The notes beneath the pieces were generated by a model that ran no database searches, was not told the origin of the DNA, and worked only from the letters and a program-made list of their open reading frames with translations. 64,000 nucleotides of DNA from JAKFDK01 sp036676195 (GTDB lineage: Bacteria > Bacillota > Sulfobacillia > Symbiobacteriales > ZC4RG38): the NCBI GenBank assembly GCA_036676195.1, contig JAKFDK010000046.1, positions 3,980-67,979 on the forward strand. Reading direction: 5' to 3'. A program made the position numbers and the translations under genes. Positions 52,035-60,118 of the stretch are shown here, one piece after another; the stretch's first letter is position 1, and each line of letters begins with the position of its first letter.

Positions 52035-53437
52035 GACCGACTATCCTCCGGCCAGGTCATGTGCAGGATCAGGTCGGGCATGACCCCTTCACCCTGTGCC
52101 CGTTCGGCCAGATCCGGGGTGATGGGGGTTCCTTTGGTTGCCAGCAGTTCCCCGGTCGGGCTGCGCAGGTCCTGCCCCACTACCTTGCCTTCCAGGAAGC
52201 GCATCATTTTGGCGCCGATCCTGGCTTTCAGGCCAGAGCTCACCTGGGTGGACTCCGGTTCGGCCATCGGTAACTGGTGCTGTTCCCCCGTACTGGCACC
52301 AGCGTCCGCCGGGTGCGGGGATCCGGTAGCGGGCGGGGCAGGCTGGCCACTGACGGTGAATTCAGCGCCCTTTCCGGCCGGAGCAGCCGGAACGGCCGGA
52401 GCAGCCGGAACGGCCGGAGCAGCCGGAGGCTGGCTGCTGCCAACTGCTCCCGGACGCCAGCCACTGACTTTGGTGACGGCGGCTGCGGACCTGGCGTCAG
52501 CCGAAAGGATGAACCCGAGAGGCTGGGTGGCCTCCGGGCGTGCCGGTGCTTCAGCGGCGGCAGCTACCTGGGCTTCGGCGTCGGCCTGCGCTGCTTCGGC
52601 GTGGGCCTGCGCTGTTTCGGCGTCGGACTGTACCGCTTCGGTGTGGGCCTGCACTGCTTCGAAGTCGGCCTGCACCACTTCGGTGTAAGCCTGCACCGCT
52701 TCGGTGTAGGCCCGCAGCGCTTCGACGTCGGCGTGCACCACTTCGGCAGCACCAGCCTGACCCATTTCAGGCTGTACCTCTTCCCTCTCCGGGTCGGAAC
52801 TGGTCGCCGGCCGGTCTCCCACTGAACCCGGACGCCAGCCGCCGATGTTGGTCTTGCCAGGGGTATTCAGCAGGTTGGCAAGAGATTTTTCCCTGGGCCC
52901 AGCCGAGGCAGGCTCCGTCATCCCGTCCCGATCGGGAAACATTCGGAATGGTAAAATCCGGCCGCTGGTCAGCGTCGTCGACAGCTCCTGGACTTCCCCG
53001 GGAGTTGCCTGAACCTCGCCCCCGACCGCTGCTGCTAACTGGCCGGTCTGATCAAGCCACTGCAGCATTTTATTACTGGTCTCATTGATCCGTTCGTTCA
53101 AACGGTTAAGTTGCTGTATCAGCGCCTGCCGTTCACGTTCGGCAGCCCCGTCCATTTCGCGAATCTGCCGCTGAATGACCTCATAAAGAATGGGCGAAAC
53201 AGTTTCGGCCTGGCGCCGCGATTCATCCAGTTGCGCTATCAATGTCTGCTGGCTCTGCAGGCGCTCTTCGATCCAGCGGGCACGTTGATGCAACTGCTCC
53301 TGCTCGGCCAGTTCGGCCTGCAAGGTAGCCTCCACACTAGCAAGCTCAGCCTGGTTCTTTTCAATGGTTTGCTGCAGGGCCTCGTTCACCGCCCTGGGTT
53401 CAAGGCCGAAGAGGCTACGCTTCATACGCGCTTTCAT
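52031..53437 (-). CDS. Coiled-coil protein with DivIVA-like N-terminus and repeats
   Basis: A 468-residue protein. Residues 8-25 (LFGLEPRAVNEALQQTIEKN) resemble the start of DivIVA/GpsB domains, followed by a coiled coil to about 130. A middle part rich in Ala, Glu and Gln has tandem 7-residue units (AxxEAVQ, about 235-290), then Pro-Ala-rich linker with six-residue PAAPAV units. The last 60 residues form a compact domain (MMRFLEGKVVGQDLRSPTGE) of unknown function. It overlaps the neighbouring genes by 4 bp on both sides. It could be a scaffold for the polysaccharide machinery. Confidence 0.7.
   Translation of the reverse strand: MKARMKRSLFGLEPRAVNEALQQTIEKNQAELASVEATLQAELAEQEQLHQRARWIEERLQSQQTLIAQLDESRRQAETVSPILYEVIQRQIREMDGAAERERQALIQQLNRLNERINETSNKMLQWLDQTGQLAAAVGGEVQATPGEVQELSTTLTSGRILPFRMFPDRDGMTEPASAGPREKSLANLLNTPGKTNIGGWRPGSVGDRPATSSDPEREEVQPEMGQAGAAEVVHADVEALRAYTEAVQAYTEVVQADFEAVQAHTEAVQSDAETAQAHAEAAQADAEAQVAAAAEAPARPEATQPLGFILSADARSAAAVTKVSGWRPGAVGSSQPPAAPAVPAAPAVPAAPAGKGAEFTVSGQPAPPATGSPHPADAGASTGEQHQLPMAEPESTQVSSGLKARIGAKMMRFLEGKVVGQDLRSPTGELLATKGTPITPDLAERAQGEGVMPDLILHMTWPEDSRS
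52377..52428. repeat. 18-bp tandem repeat, about three copies
   Basis: Units of GCCGGAGCAGCCGGAACG repeat with near-perfect identity and encode PAAPAV on the minus strand inside the coiled-coil gene. Confidence 0.85.
52571..52745. repeat. 21-bp imperfect tandem repeats
   Basis: About eight degenerate units of the type GCCTGCGCTGCTTCGGCGTGG encode seven-residue AxxEAxQ heptads on the minus strand. The heptad period suits an extended helix or coiled coil. Confidence 0.8.
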
Positions 53438-53931
53438 GCGCTATCCTCCGCCGGCTTGACCTGCGTCTGGTTAGCTGCAGGGGCCTGGGCGGGCCCCGTG
53501 GCGATCCTGGCCGTACCCACCGTGCTCAGGGAGCCCTGATAGTGCTCAACCAACTGCCGGAGTTCGGTGGCCAATCCTGCCTGCAGGCGCTGAAGCTGGG
53601 TCAGGACTGCCTCACGCTTTTCGATCTGCTCCAGCAACAGGCGCTGCTGATCGGCATGACGCATGGCGGCCGCCTGCAGAACTTGCTGTCCCTGGCCCTG
53701 GGCCTGCAGGGTCACCAGCATCTCCGCCTGAACCCGGGATTCGGCCGTCTTTAACTCAGCCTCCAGCCGAACCAGTTGGCGGTGTAGTTCAGCCGTTCTC
53801 TCCCTGGCGAGGCCAATTTCCTTTCTCAGGCGCGCCAGATCATGGGCGTGCCCGGCCTCGCACTGTGCGAAAGCCGCCGCCACCGATCTGGAGCTATATC
53901 CGATAAAAGAGCGAGGAAATTGGAAGAGCAT
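53434..53931 (-). CDS. Small DivIVA-like coiled-coil protein
   Basis: A 165-residue protein. FQFPRSFIGYSSRSVAAAFA at the N-terminus matches the DivIVA/GpsB pattern (F...GY...V..F), which binds curved membranes in that family. The rest is one long coiled coil (about 35-130) and a short Ala/Pro tail. ATG 53931 is 9 bp after GGGGGG; a longer frame reaches 54015. It follows pelF by 25 bp and overlaps the next gene by 4 bp. Confidence 0.65.
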   Translation of the reverse strand: MLFQFPRSFIGYSSRSVAAAFAQCEAGHAHDLARLRKEIGLARERTAELHRQLVRLEAELKTAESRVQAEMLVTLQAQGQGQQVLQAAAMRHADQQRLLLEQIEKREAVLTQLQRLQAGLATELRQLVEHYQGSLSTVGTARIATGPAQAPAANQTQVKPAEDSA

Positions 53932-53956
53932 GCAGGATCCCCCCAAGAAGTGCAGA

Positions 53957-55702
53957 TCAGGCGGCGTGGCGTAGTTCAAGGGCAGCCGCAAGAGCCTCCG
54001 CCCGCTCGATTTCACGCCAGGACCGGTCCACGTCTCCCGTTAATAGGTACAGTTCAGCAACCTGCAAAACCAACGCCGGTGTGCTGGGACCTTCCGGCTC
54101 CAGGTCGGCTGCGATTCGGTATTCTTGAATGGCCTGTGGCAATTGTCCCGCTACCACCAGAGCCTGCGCCCGGTCGACGGACAACTGACGGCGCCTGGCC
54201 ACGAGGTCGGACAGCGGCACAACAGCGGCCATCTTCTGGGCCAGATTTTCATACGTCTGCCGGTACAAATCAAGGTTACGTTGAATGGTAAAGTAGGCCA
54301 GCGCCCGCTCCCGCGCTTCTTCGGCCAGGGTGTGCCGAAGGGCCGGGTCACGCAATAACTTCAGGACCGCGGCAGCCATTTCGTCCGGGTTTCGTGGCTG
54401 GACCAGCAGCCCCACACCGTCGCAAGCTTCGCGGGTTCCGCCTACATCAGTGGCCACCACAGCCCGACCGGACATCATGGCCTCCACTACTGCGTAGGGA
54501 AAACCCTCGGTAATACTGGAGAGAACCACCACATCGGCTGTGCCATAAGCGGCAGGCACATCGTTGACATGTCCGGCGAAAATAAATGTGTCCTGCAGCC
54601 CTAATTCGTCCCGCACTTCAATGCAACGTTGGTGGTAACTGGGGACGCTGACACCGCCATAGACCATGAACTTGACTTCAGGCATGGCCTGTTTCACCAC
54701 AGCGGCGGCACGAATCAGGGTCTCAATATCCTTCACCGGGTCAATCCGGGCGACTGAAACGACCGTGAGCGGGGCCCCCGCCGGCCGCGGCCGGGGCACA
54801 TAGGTCTCCGGGCTGACCCCGTTGTAAATCACGCGAATCCGGTCCTCGGAGACGCCCAACCGTCGCTCCCAGCGGGCATTAAAGGCCGCTACGGGCGTGA
54901 CCAGATCGGCGTATGCGTAGTTGACCGAAGTAACGACCTTGATTAACCCGAGCAGGGACTGCTTGGCAAAGGTAGTCAGGCCAGACTTACCGATCGACAG
55001 GTACTGCTCGCGCAGATACACCCCATGTTCGGTCAGCAAGAACGGCGTCCGGTGCTCCATTTTGGCCAAAACGCCAGGTAAACCACAAAAAGCAGCCGCC
55101 GAAGAATGGGTCACATCTGTCTTGGGCACAGGGGTGTTGAGTACGATCAGAAAGCGGTACAGCCACCCCAGAGTCTGCAATCCTTCCAGCAATGTGGGCA
55201 ACGCATTGAGCTTGGCCCACCGACTGGTTTGGATGCCTTTGAGGTAATAATTCCAGACCGGCTCAGCCTTGAATGCCTCCAGATAGTCGTACTGGCGGAA
55301 GAACGCATAGAAGTCATACAACAACCGCCCAATCTGGCGCCCATCATGGTGATCACTAAAAACTCCGGACAGCAACTGGTCAAACAGGGGGATAAATTCC
55401 TGGTTGATCACCCGGGAAGTGGTACGAAGCTTACGCTCGTAAACAGTGGAAAACCGGATATCCAGGTGTTCCGACGGTTCCTCGGTCCCCCACATTGGGA
55501 CCCGGATGAGGTTCACACCAGTGGGCAGGCTGTATCGGTTAGCCAGGTGAGGGTGGCCGAGGATGGTATAAATCTGGTATTCCACCCCTTTTACCCCGCG
55601 CACCAGCATGTCGCACCAGGTGCTGACTCCGCCGCGAACGGTCGGGTAGGTGCCTTCTGTTGTCAATAACACGCTGATTGCGTCTTTACCCGTGTACGCC
55701 AT
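53957..55702 (-). CDS. pelF: PelF-type GT4 glycosyltransferase with C-terminal TPR-like extension
   Basis: A 581-residue protein. The N-terminal DUF3492 signature VLLTTEGTYPTVRGGVSTWC is distinctive for PelF, the cytoplasmic enzyme that polymerises Pel using UDP-GalNAc/GlcNAc. The C-terminal half is GT4: SVARIDPVKDIETLI, SSITEGFPYAVVEAMMSGRA and VATDVGGTREACDG. After about residue 500 there are two TPR-like helical pairs (RAQALVVAGQLPQAIQEYRI; LVLQVAELYLLTGDVDRSW). Usual PelF proteins end near 500 residues; TPRs belong to PelE in Pseudomonas. It is the second gene of the operon. Confidence 0.85.
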   Translation of the reverse strand: MAYTGKDAISVLLTTEGTYPTVRGGVSTWCDMLVRGVKGVEYQIYTILGHPHLANRYSLPTGVNLIRVPMWGTEEPSEHLDIRFSTVYERKLRTTSRVINQEFIPLFDQLLSGVFSDHHDGRQIGRLLYDFYAFFRQYDYLEAFKAEPVWNYYLKGIQTSRWAKLNALPTLLEGLQTLGWLYRFLIVLNTPVPKTDVTHSSAAAFCGLPGVLAKMEHRTPFLLTEHGVYLREQYLSIGKSGLTTFAKQSLLGLIKVVTSVNYAYADLVTPVAAFNARWERRLGVSEDRIRVIYNGVSPETYVPRPRPAGAPLTVVSVARIDPVKDIETLIRAAAVVKQAMPEVKFMVYGGVSVPSYHQRCIEVRDELGLQDTFIFAGHVNDVPAAYGTADVVVLSSITEGFPYAVVEAMMSGRAVVATDVGGTREACDGVGLLVQPRNPDEMAAAVLKLLRDPALRHTLAEEARERALAYFTIQRNLDLYRQTYENLAQKMAAVVPLSDLVARRRQLSVDRAQALVVAGQLPQAIQEYRIAADLEPEGPSTPALVLQVAELYLLTGDVDRSWREIERAEALAAALELRHAA

Positions 55703-55718
55703 GGGGTTGACTCCGTTC

Positions 55719-56651
55719 TCAGGCTTGCCTTGTCTGCTGGTTGGTACGCCAGAATTCCGCTGTGGCCTTGAGCCCTGTCCTGAGGTCTGTTTGCGGCTGC
55801 CACTTGAGCCGTTCCTGCGCCCGCCCCGCCGTCAGCACCGCGTGATCGATATCCCCGGGGCGCCTGGGGGCATGTTGCGGGGGGCGCTGCCAGCCGGTAA
55901 TTTCGGCGGAAAGCTGCCATAATTCCCGAATACTCGTGGACTGGTCGGTGCTAATATGGAAGATGCCTGAGGCCGTCCCGGTCAGGGCCGCCAGGTTGGC
56001 CCGGCTCACATCCCTGACATAGACAAAGTCCCGGGTCTGCTCCCCATCTCCGTGAATCAGGGGATCGCGTCCTTCCAACATGGCGTACAGAAAGGCCGGC
56101 ACCACAGCGCCGTCGCCGCTGGCCCTCTGCCGCGAGCCAAACACGTTGGCAAACCGCAAGCTGACCCAGCGCAAACTGTACTGCTCGCTCAGCACCCGCA
56201 CATACCACTCGCCCGCCAGTTTGGACAGGCCATAGGGGCTGATGGGCGCAGTGGGGTGGTCTTCGTTGATGGGTAAGCAGACCGGTGTGCCATAAACGGC
56301 GGCCGAGGAGGCATAAACGACTGACTGGACCCCGGACTCCCGGCAGGCAGCCAGCAGGTTGGCGGTACCCACCACATTGCTGCCAAGATCAGCCAGCGGA
56401 TCAGAGACCGACTCCTTGACCGACACCTGCGCAGCCAGGTGAATAACGCCTTCCGGCCGGAGCTTCTGCATCAGCGTTCCCAGCCCCGCACGGGTCAGGT
56501 CGAATTCGACAAACTCCGCCCCTGGCGGCACGTTCTCCAGACAACCAGTGGAAAGATTATCGAGCACCGCCACTTCATGACCGGCTGCCAACAGTTCCTC
56601 GGTTACATGGGAGCCAATAAATCCGGCACCACCGGTCACAACGACGCGCAT
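55719..56651 (-). CDS. NAD-dependent UDP-sugar 4-epimerase
   Basis: A 310-residue short-chain dehydrogenase-type epimerase. It begins MRVVVTGGAGFIGSHVTEEL (NAD-binding GxxGxxG) and has the catalytic pair SSAAVYG Ser and YGLSK (Tyr-x-x-x-Lys), plus FANVFGSRQRASGDGAVVPA. GalE-type enzymes interconvert UDP-Glc/UDP-Gal or the N-acetyl forms. As the first gene of the Pel-like operon it may supply UDP-GalNAc, like PelX in Pseudomonas. ATG 56651 lies behind GGTGGG and a promoter. Confidence 0.88.
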   Translation of the reverse strand: MRVVVTGGAGFIGSHVTEELLAAGHEVAVLDNLSTGCLENVPPGAEFVEFDLTRAGLGTLMQKLRPEGVIHLAAQVSVKESVSDPLADLGSNVVGTANLLAACRESGVQSVVYASSAAVYGTPVCLPINEDHPTAPISPYGLSKLAGEWYVRVLSEQYSLRWVSLRFANVFGSRQRASGDGAVVPAFLYAMLEGRDPLIHGDGEQTRDFVYVRDVSRANLAALTGTASGIFHISTDQSTSIRELWQLSAEITGWQRPPQHAPRRPGDIDHAVLTAGRAQERLKWQPQTDLRTGLKATAEFWRTNQQTRQA

Positions 56652-56710
56652 TGAGTTCCCACCTAGCTGTAAACTTTTGCCATTAGTTAGATACAGATAA
56701 GATATAGTAA

Positions 56711-56739
56711 AGTATACTCAACTTCCTTAAAAAAGCCAA
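56711..56739 (-). promoter_or_regulatory. Sigma-70 type promoter of the exopolysaccharide operon
   Basis: Minus strand TTGGCT (56734-56739) and TATACT (56711-56716), 17 bp apart, 60 bp before the epimerase start. A second possible set lies 18 bp downstream. No riboswitch fold was recognised in the short leader. Confidence 0.6.
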
Positions 56740-56828
56740 GAGCCGCGTGAATAATTGACAAACTTCTCGCGTGGCGAAATTGGGGGTACATAACCCAGCA
56801 TTTTTGGCACTGTGGGCCACACAGGCTT

Positions 56829-57485
56829 CTATGTCAGCCCGGAGGCGCCTGCAGAACCCTGCCCGTGCGGACAACAGGTTAACAGCGGACACTCGCTGCA
56901 GCGGGGGCGCCGCGCTTGACAAAGGTTCCGGCCATGGTGAATCAGCCAGTGGTGGGCCCCATGCCACTGCTCACGGGGGATTCGGGCCATGAGTTGCTTT
57001 TCTGTTTCCAATACGTTGTCGGCCCGGGCCAGTCCGAGACGGTTCGCCACCCGAAACACGTGGGTGTCCACTGCGATGGCCGGCACGCCGAAAGCGTTGG
57101 CCAGCACCACGTTGGCGGTCTTGCGCCCTACGCCCGGCAGTTTGATCAGGTCTTCCATGCAGCCGGGAACCTCGCCACCGTGTTTTTCCAAAAGTAACTG
57201 GCAGGTCTGCCGGATGTTCCGTGCCTTCTCCCGGAACAGTCCGCAGTCACGGATCTCGTTTTGCAGCTCTTCTTCGGTCAGCACCACAAAATCGGCCGGA
57301 CCGGGGTATTTGGGAAACAGCCGGGCCGTGATCAGATTCACCCGCTTGTCCGTGCACTGCGCAGACAGCATGGTGGCAATCAGCAACTCAAAAGGATTGG
57401 TATGTTCCAGCGCACAACGGGCATCGGGATAGGTCTGGGCCAAACGGCTCAGGATTTCCCTTGTCGCCTTTGCAACACGTGGCAA
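56829..57485 (-). CDS. nth: Endonuclease III
   Basis: A 218-residue DNA glycosylase/AP lyase for oxidised pyrimidines. The helix-hairpin-helix LPGVGRKTANVVL contains catalytic Lys122; Asp140 is in VDTHVFRVANRLGL. The [4Fe-4S] loop is C189-x6-C196-x2-C199-x5-C205. All features for activity are intact. TTG 57485 follows GGAGGT. It may be reached by read-through past the hairpin at 57506. Confidence 0.96.
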   Translation of the reverse strand: MPRVAKATREILSRLAQTYPDARCALEHTNPFELLIATMLSAQCTDKRVNLITARLFPKYPGPADFVVLTEEELQNEIRDCGLFREKARNIRQTCQLLLEKHGGEVPGCMEDLIKLPGVGRKTANVVLANAFGVPAIAVDTHVFRVANRLGLARADNVLETEKQLMARIPREQWHGAHHWLIHHGRNLCQARRPRCSECPLLTCCPHGQGSAGASGLT

Positions 57486-57505
57486 CTGTTTGTTACCTCC
57501 TAAAT

Positions 57506-57540
57506 AAGCAGGCGCCGGGCTGTACCCCGGCGCCCTGCTT
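57506..57540 (-). terminator. Hairpin downstream of panE and upstream of nth
   Basis: AAGCAGGCGCCGGG (57506-57519) pairs with 57526-57540 with one bulged C. It lies 120 bp after panE and 20 bp before nth. There is a short AT tail on the minus strand. Confidence 0.6.
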
Positions 57541-57660
57541 GTACCTTGCGGTGCGTATGGTCAAAACGCCCCGACGCCGGCAGCGGTAACTCTGACTTCA
57601 TAATTATACACGATATTATACACGATCGAACCAATCCCGGCGATGACAGCCGCTGGTGGA

Positions 57661-58578
57661 TTACATGGTTCCCCGAGCGTGGACCTGTAGCAAGGCGTAA
57701 ACCATTTCGGTAACTGGAATCTGCAGGCCATGCTGCCTGGCCCGGCTGACGATGGCGCCCTGGATCAGTTCCACCTCCAGCGGGCGGGCCTGTTCCCGGT
57801 CCCGCTGCATGGACGATTTCATGTTCGGGGCGAGGCTCCCCAGGGTCTGTAGCACCCGCGCCAGGTGCTCCTCGGTCAGATGAACCCCTTCGGCCCGGCC
57901 GACCGTCCAAACCTCGCGGACCATCTGTTCCACCAGACGCCAGGTTTCCGGTTGGGCGCGGATGGGGCCGATAGGCTCCTGCAGGATCGTGGTGAAACCG
58001 CTCATGGTGGCCAGGAGCATCAGCTTCAGCCACAGGGCCTGCACCATGTCGGCCGCGAGGGTCACCTGAATGCCGGCTGCCTGCAAGGCGTCCCGCAGTT
58101 GTTCCCCGCGCGGGGAAAGGCCGCCGTCCAGTTCACCGAAGGTCAGTGTGGCGAACCGGCTGGGGTTAACAATTCTCCCTGGTGCATCGATATAAGCTTC
58201 AAGAGCGCAACTCCCCCCCAGAACATGGCGGCCATATCGGTGGCACAGCCTGTAGGGGGCGTCCAGACCGTTCAGCAGCGGAATAATCAGCGTCTGCGGA
58301 CCCACCAACGGGCCAATGGCCGGCACCGACGTGTCCAAGTCCGGACCTTTAACGCACAATAAGACCAGATCGCACGGTCCGATCTCGTCCGGGCGGTCAG
58401 TAGCCGGTACCTGCACGGTGAAATCGCCGGCAGAGGCGCTTTCCACACGCAGACCGTTGGCCAGCAGAGCCGCCAGATGAGCGCCCCGGGCGATCAAATG
58501 TACGTCGTGACCACTGCGAGCGAGCAGACCACCGAAAAATCCCCCGGTTGCCCCGGCACCGAATACCCCAACCTTCAT
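57661..58578 (-). CDS. panE: 2-dehydropantoate 2-reductase
   Basis: A 305-residue ketopantoate reductase that uses NADPH in the pantothenate pathway to CoA. The Rossmann motif MKVGVFGAGATGGFFGGLLA starts at residue 1. The catalytic Lys is in the LWLKLMLLATMSGFTTIL stretch. ATG 58578 with GGAGGAG was chosen; the open frame continues 60 codons upstream without family similarity. Divergent from hemL. Confidence 0.9.
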   Translation of the reverse strand: MKVGVFGAGATGGFFGGLLARSGHDVHLIARGAHLAALLANGLRVESASAGDFTVQVPATDRPDEIGPCDLVLLCVKGPDLDTSVPAIGPLVGPQTLIIPLLNGLDAPYRLCHRYGRHVLGGSCALEAYIDAPGRIVNPSRFATLTFGELDGGLSPRGEQLRDALQAAGIQVTLAADMVQALWLKLMLLATMSGFTTILQEPIGPIRAQPETWRLVEQMVREVWTVGRAEGVHLTEEHLARVLQTLGSLAPNMKSSMQRDREQARPLEVELIQGAIVSRARQHGLQIPVTEMVYALLQVHARGTM

Positions 58579-58756
58579 GGCTTCTCCTCCTGCGGCGGGA
58601 TCGCTTCTGTTGCCCTTCGTATCACCGCCCGCTTTCGCTGCCCCTGGGACCGGCCCCTGCCAGACGTGCCATTTTGGCTTTAATATTTCCGGAGCGTAAC
58701 CGAACAGCTTGCCAGCCATACAGGGGCAGGGTAGACTTTTGGCGGAGGTGCTGCCC

Positions 58757-60058
58757 ATGCCGGCACGCGCACAGTCGGCTGCCCTTTACGAGCGAGCGTT
58801 AAAGTATATCGTCGGGGGCGTGAACAGCCCGGCCCGGGCTTACGGCGCCGTCGGATTGCCCCACCCACTCTTTTTTGAGCGGGCGGCCGGGGCGTACCTG
58901 TGGGATGCAGATGGAAACCGGTATATCGATTACCTGGCGGCGTTCGGCCCTGGCCTGCTGGGTCATGCTCACCCGGAAATTACTGAAACCATTGCCCGTG
59001 CCGCCGCCAACGGCACCCTGTACGGGACCCCCACCCCCTGGGAAGTGGAACTGGCTGAACAACTGCACCAGGCGATTCCCGCCCTGGAGCGGGTACGGTT
59101 CGTCTCCTCGGGCACCGAAGCCGTGATGAGCGCAGTCAGGGTGGCCCGGGCCTATACCGGACGGACCAAACTGATCAAATTCGAAGGGTGCTACCACGGC
59201 CATTCCGACCTTGCCCTGATCAAGGCCGGGTCGGGACCGGCTACCCTGGGCCAGCCCGACAGCGCCGGCATCCCGGCCGGGACGGCCGCCGAAGTCATCA
59301 GCCTGCCCTACAACGACCTGCCGGCCCTGGCCGCAGCCCTGGACTGCTGGGGCGACCAGACCGCCGCCGTGCTGACAGAGCCCATTGTTGGCAACATGGG
59401 CATTGTCTGGCCTGCCCCCGGCTACCTGGCCCAGGTGCGGGACCTGACACACCGGGCCGGTGCCCTGCTGATCTTCGACGAAGTCATCACGGCCTTTCGG
59501 GTCTGCTACGGCGGCGCCCAGAACCTGCTCGGGGTCGAACCAGACCTGACCACCCTGGGCAAGGCCATCGGCGGGGGGCTGGCACTGGGTGCCTACGGCG
59601 GCCGGGCCGCCGTCATGGACTACGTGGCGCCCCTGGGACCGGCCTACCAGGCCGGTACCCTGGCCGGCAACCCTCTTTCGGTGCAGGTGGCCCTCAAAGT
59701 GCTGGAGATCTTGCGCCGCCCGGGCGTCTACACCGACCTGGAGGCCAAAACGGCCTGCCTGGCTGACGGTGTCCTGGCGGCCGGCCGGCGCCACGGCTTC
59801 CGGCTGCAACTGAACCGGGCGGCATCCGGTTTTACCCTGTTCTTCACCGACACCCCGGTGCGGGATTATGACTCAGCCAGCACGGCGGACAAGACGCTGT
59901 TCGCTGCCTTTTTCCGGCACATGCTGGAGCGTGGCATCCTGCTCGCTCCCTCCAGGTTTGAGGCCTGGTTTGTGCAGATGCCCCATACTCAAGAGGACCT
60001 GGATGAAACCATTGCCGCTGCCGACGCCGCCTTTGCTGCCATCGCCGCCGGCGCCTGA
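58757..60058 (+). CDS. hemL: Glutamate-1-semialdehyde 2,1-aminomutase
   Basis: A 433-residue class III aminotransferase of tetrapyrrole synthesis. KYIVGGVNSPARAYG at the start, SGTEAVMSAVRVAR, the FDEVITAFR motif (Asp241) and the PLP Lys269 in TTLGKAIGGGLALGAYGG are diagnostic. ATG 58757 lies 7 bp after GGAGG. No other hem gene is nearby, and it is followed 60 bp later by a GGDEF gene, so it may be a second, GsaB-like copy. Confidence 0.92.
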   Translation: MPARAQSAALYERALKYIVGGVNSPARAYGAVGLPHPLFFERAAGAYLWDADGNRYIDYLAAFGPGLLGHAHPEITETIARAAANGTLYGTPTPWEVELAEQLHQAIPALERVRFVSSGTEAVMSAVRVARAYTGRTKLIKFEGCYHGHSDLALIKAGSGPATLGQPDSAGIPAGTAAEVISLPYNDLPALAAALDCWGDQTAAVLTEPIVGNMGIVWPAPGYLAQVRDLTHRAGALLIFDEVITAFRVCYGGAQNLLGVEPDLTTLGKAIGGGLALGAYGGRAAVMDYVAPLGPAYQAGTLAGNPLSVQVALKVLEILRRPGVYTDLEAKTACLADGVLAAGRRHGFRLQLNRAASGFTLFFTDTPVRDYDSASTADKTLFAAFFRHMLERGILLAPSRFEAWFVQMPHTQEDLDETIAAADAAFAAIAAGA

Positions 60059-60118
60059 TACGACGCCCCCGTACGGGCATTGCGCACCGGACGGGTCTTT
60101 GAAGGGACGGAGCATGAC

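Noticed and set aside
56652..56710. Search for c-di-GMP riboswitch in the operon leader
   Set aside because: The leader is only about 55 nt and shows no conserved c-di-GMP-I or -II elements.
58799..59809. 336-codon minus-strand frame over hemL
   Set aside because: Shadow of hemL; low-complexity Gly/Gln/Val content and no ribosome binding site.
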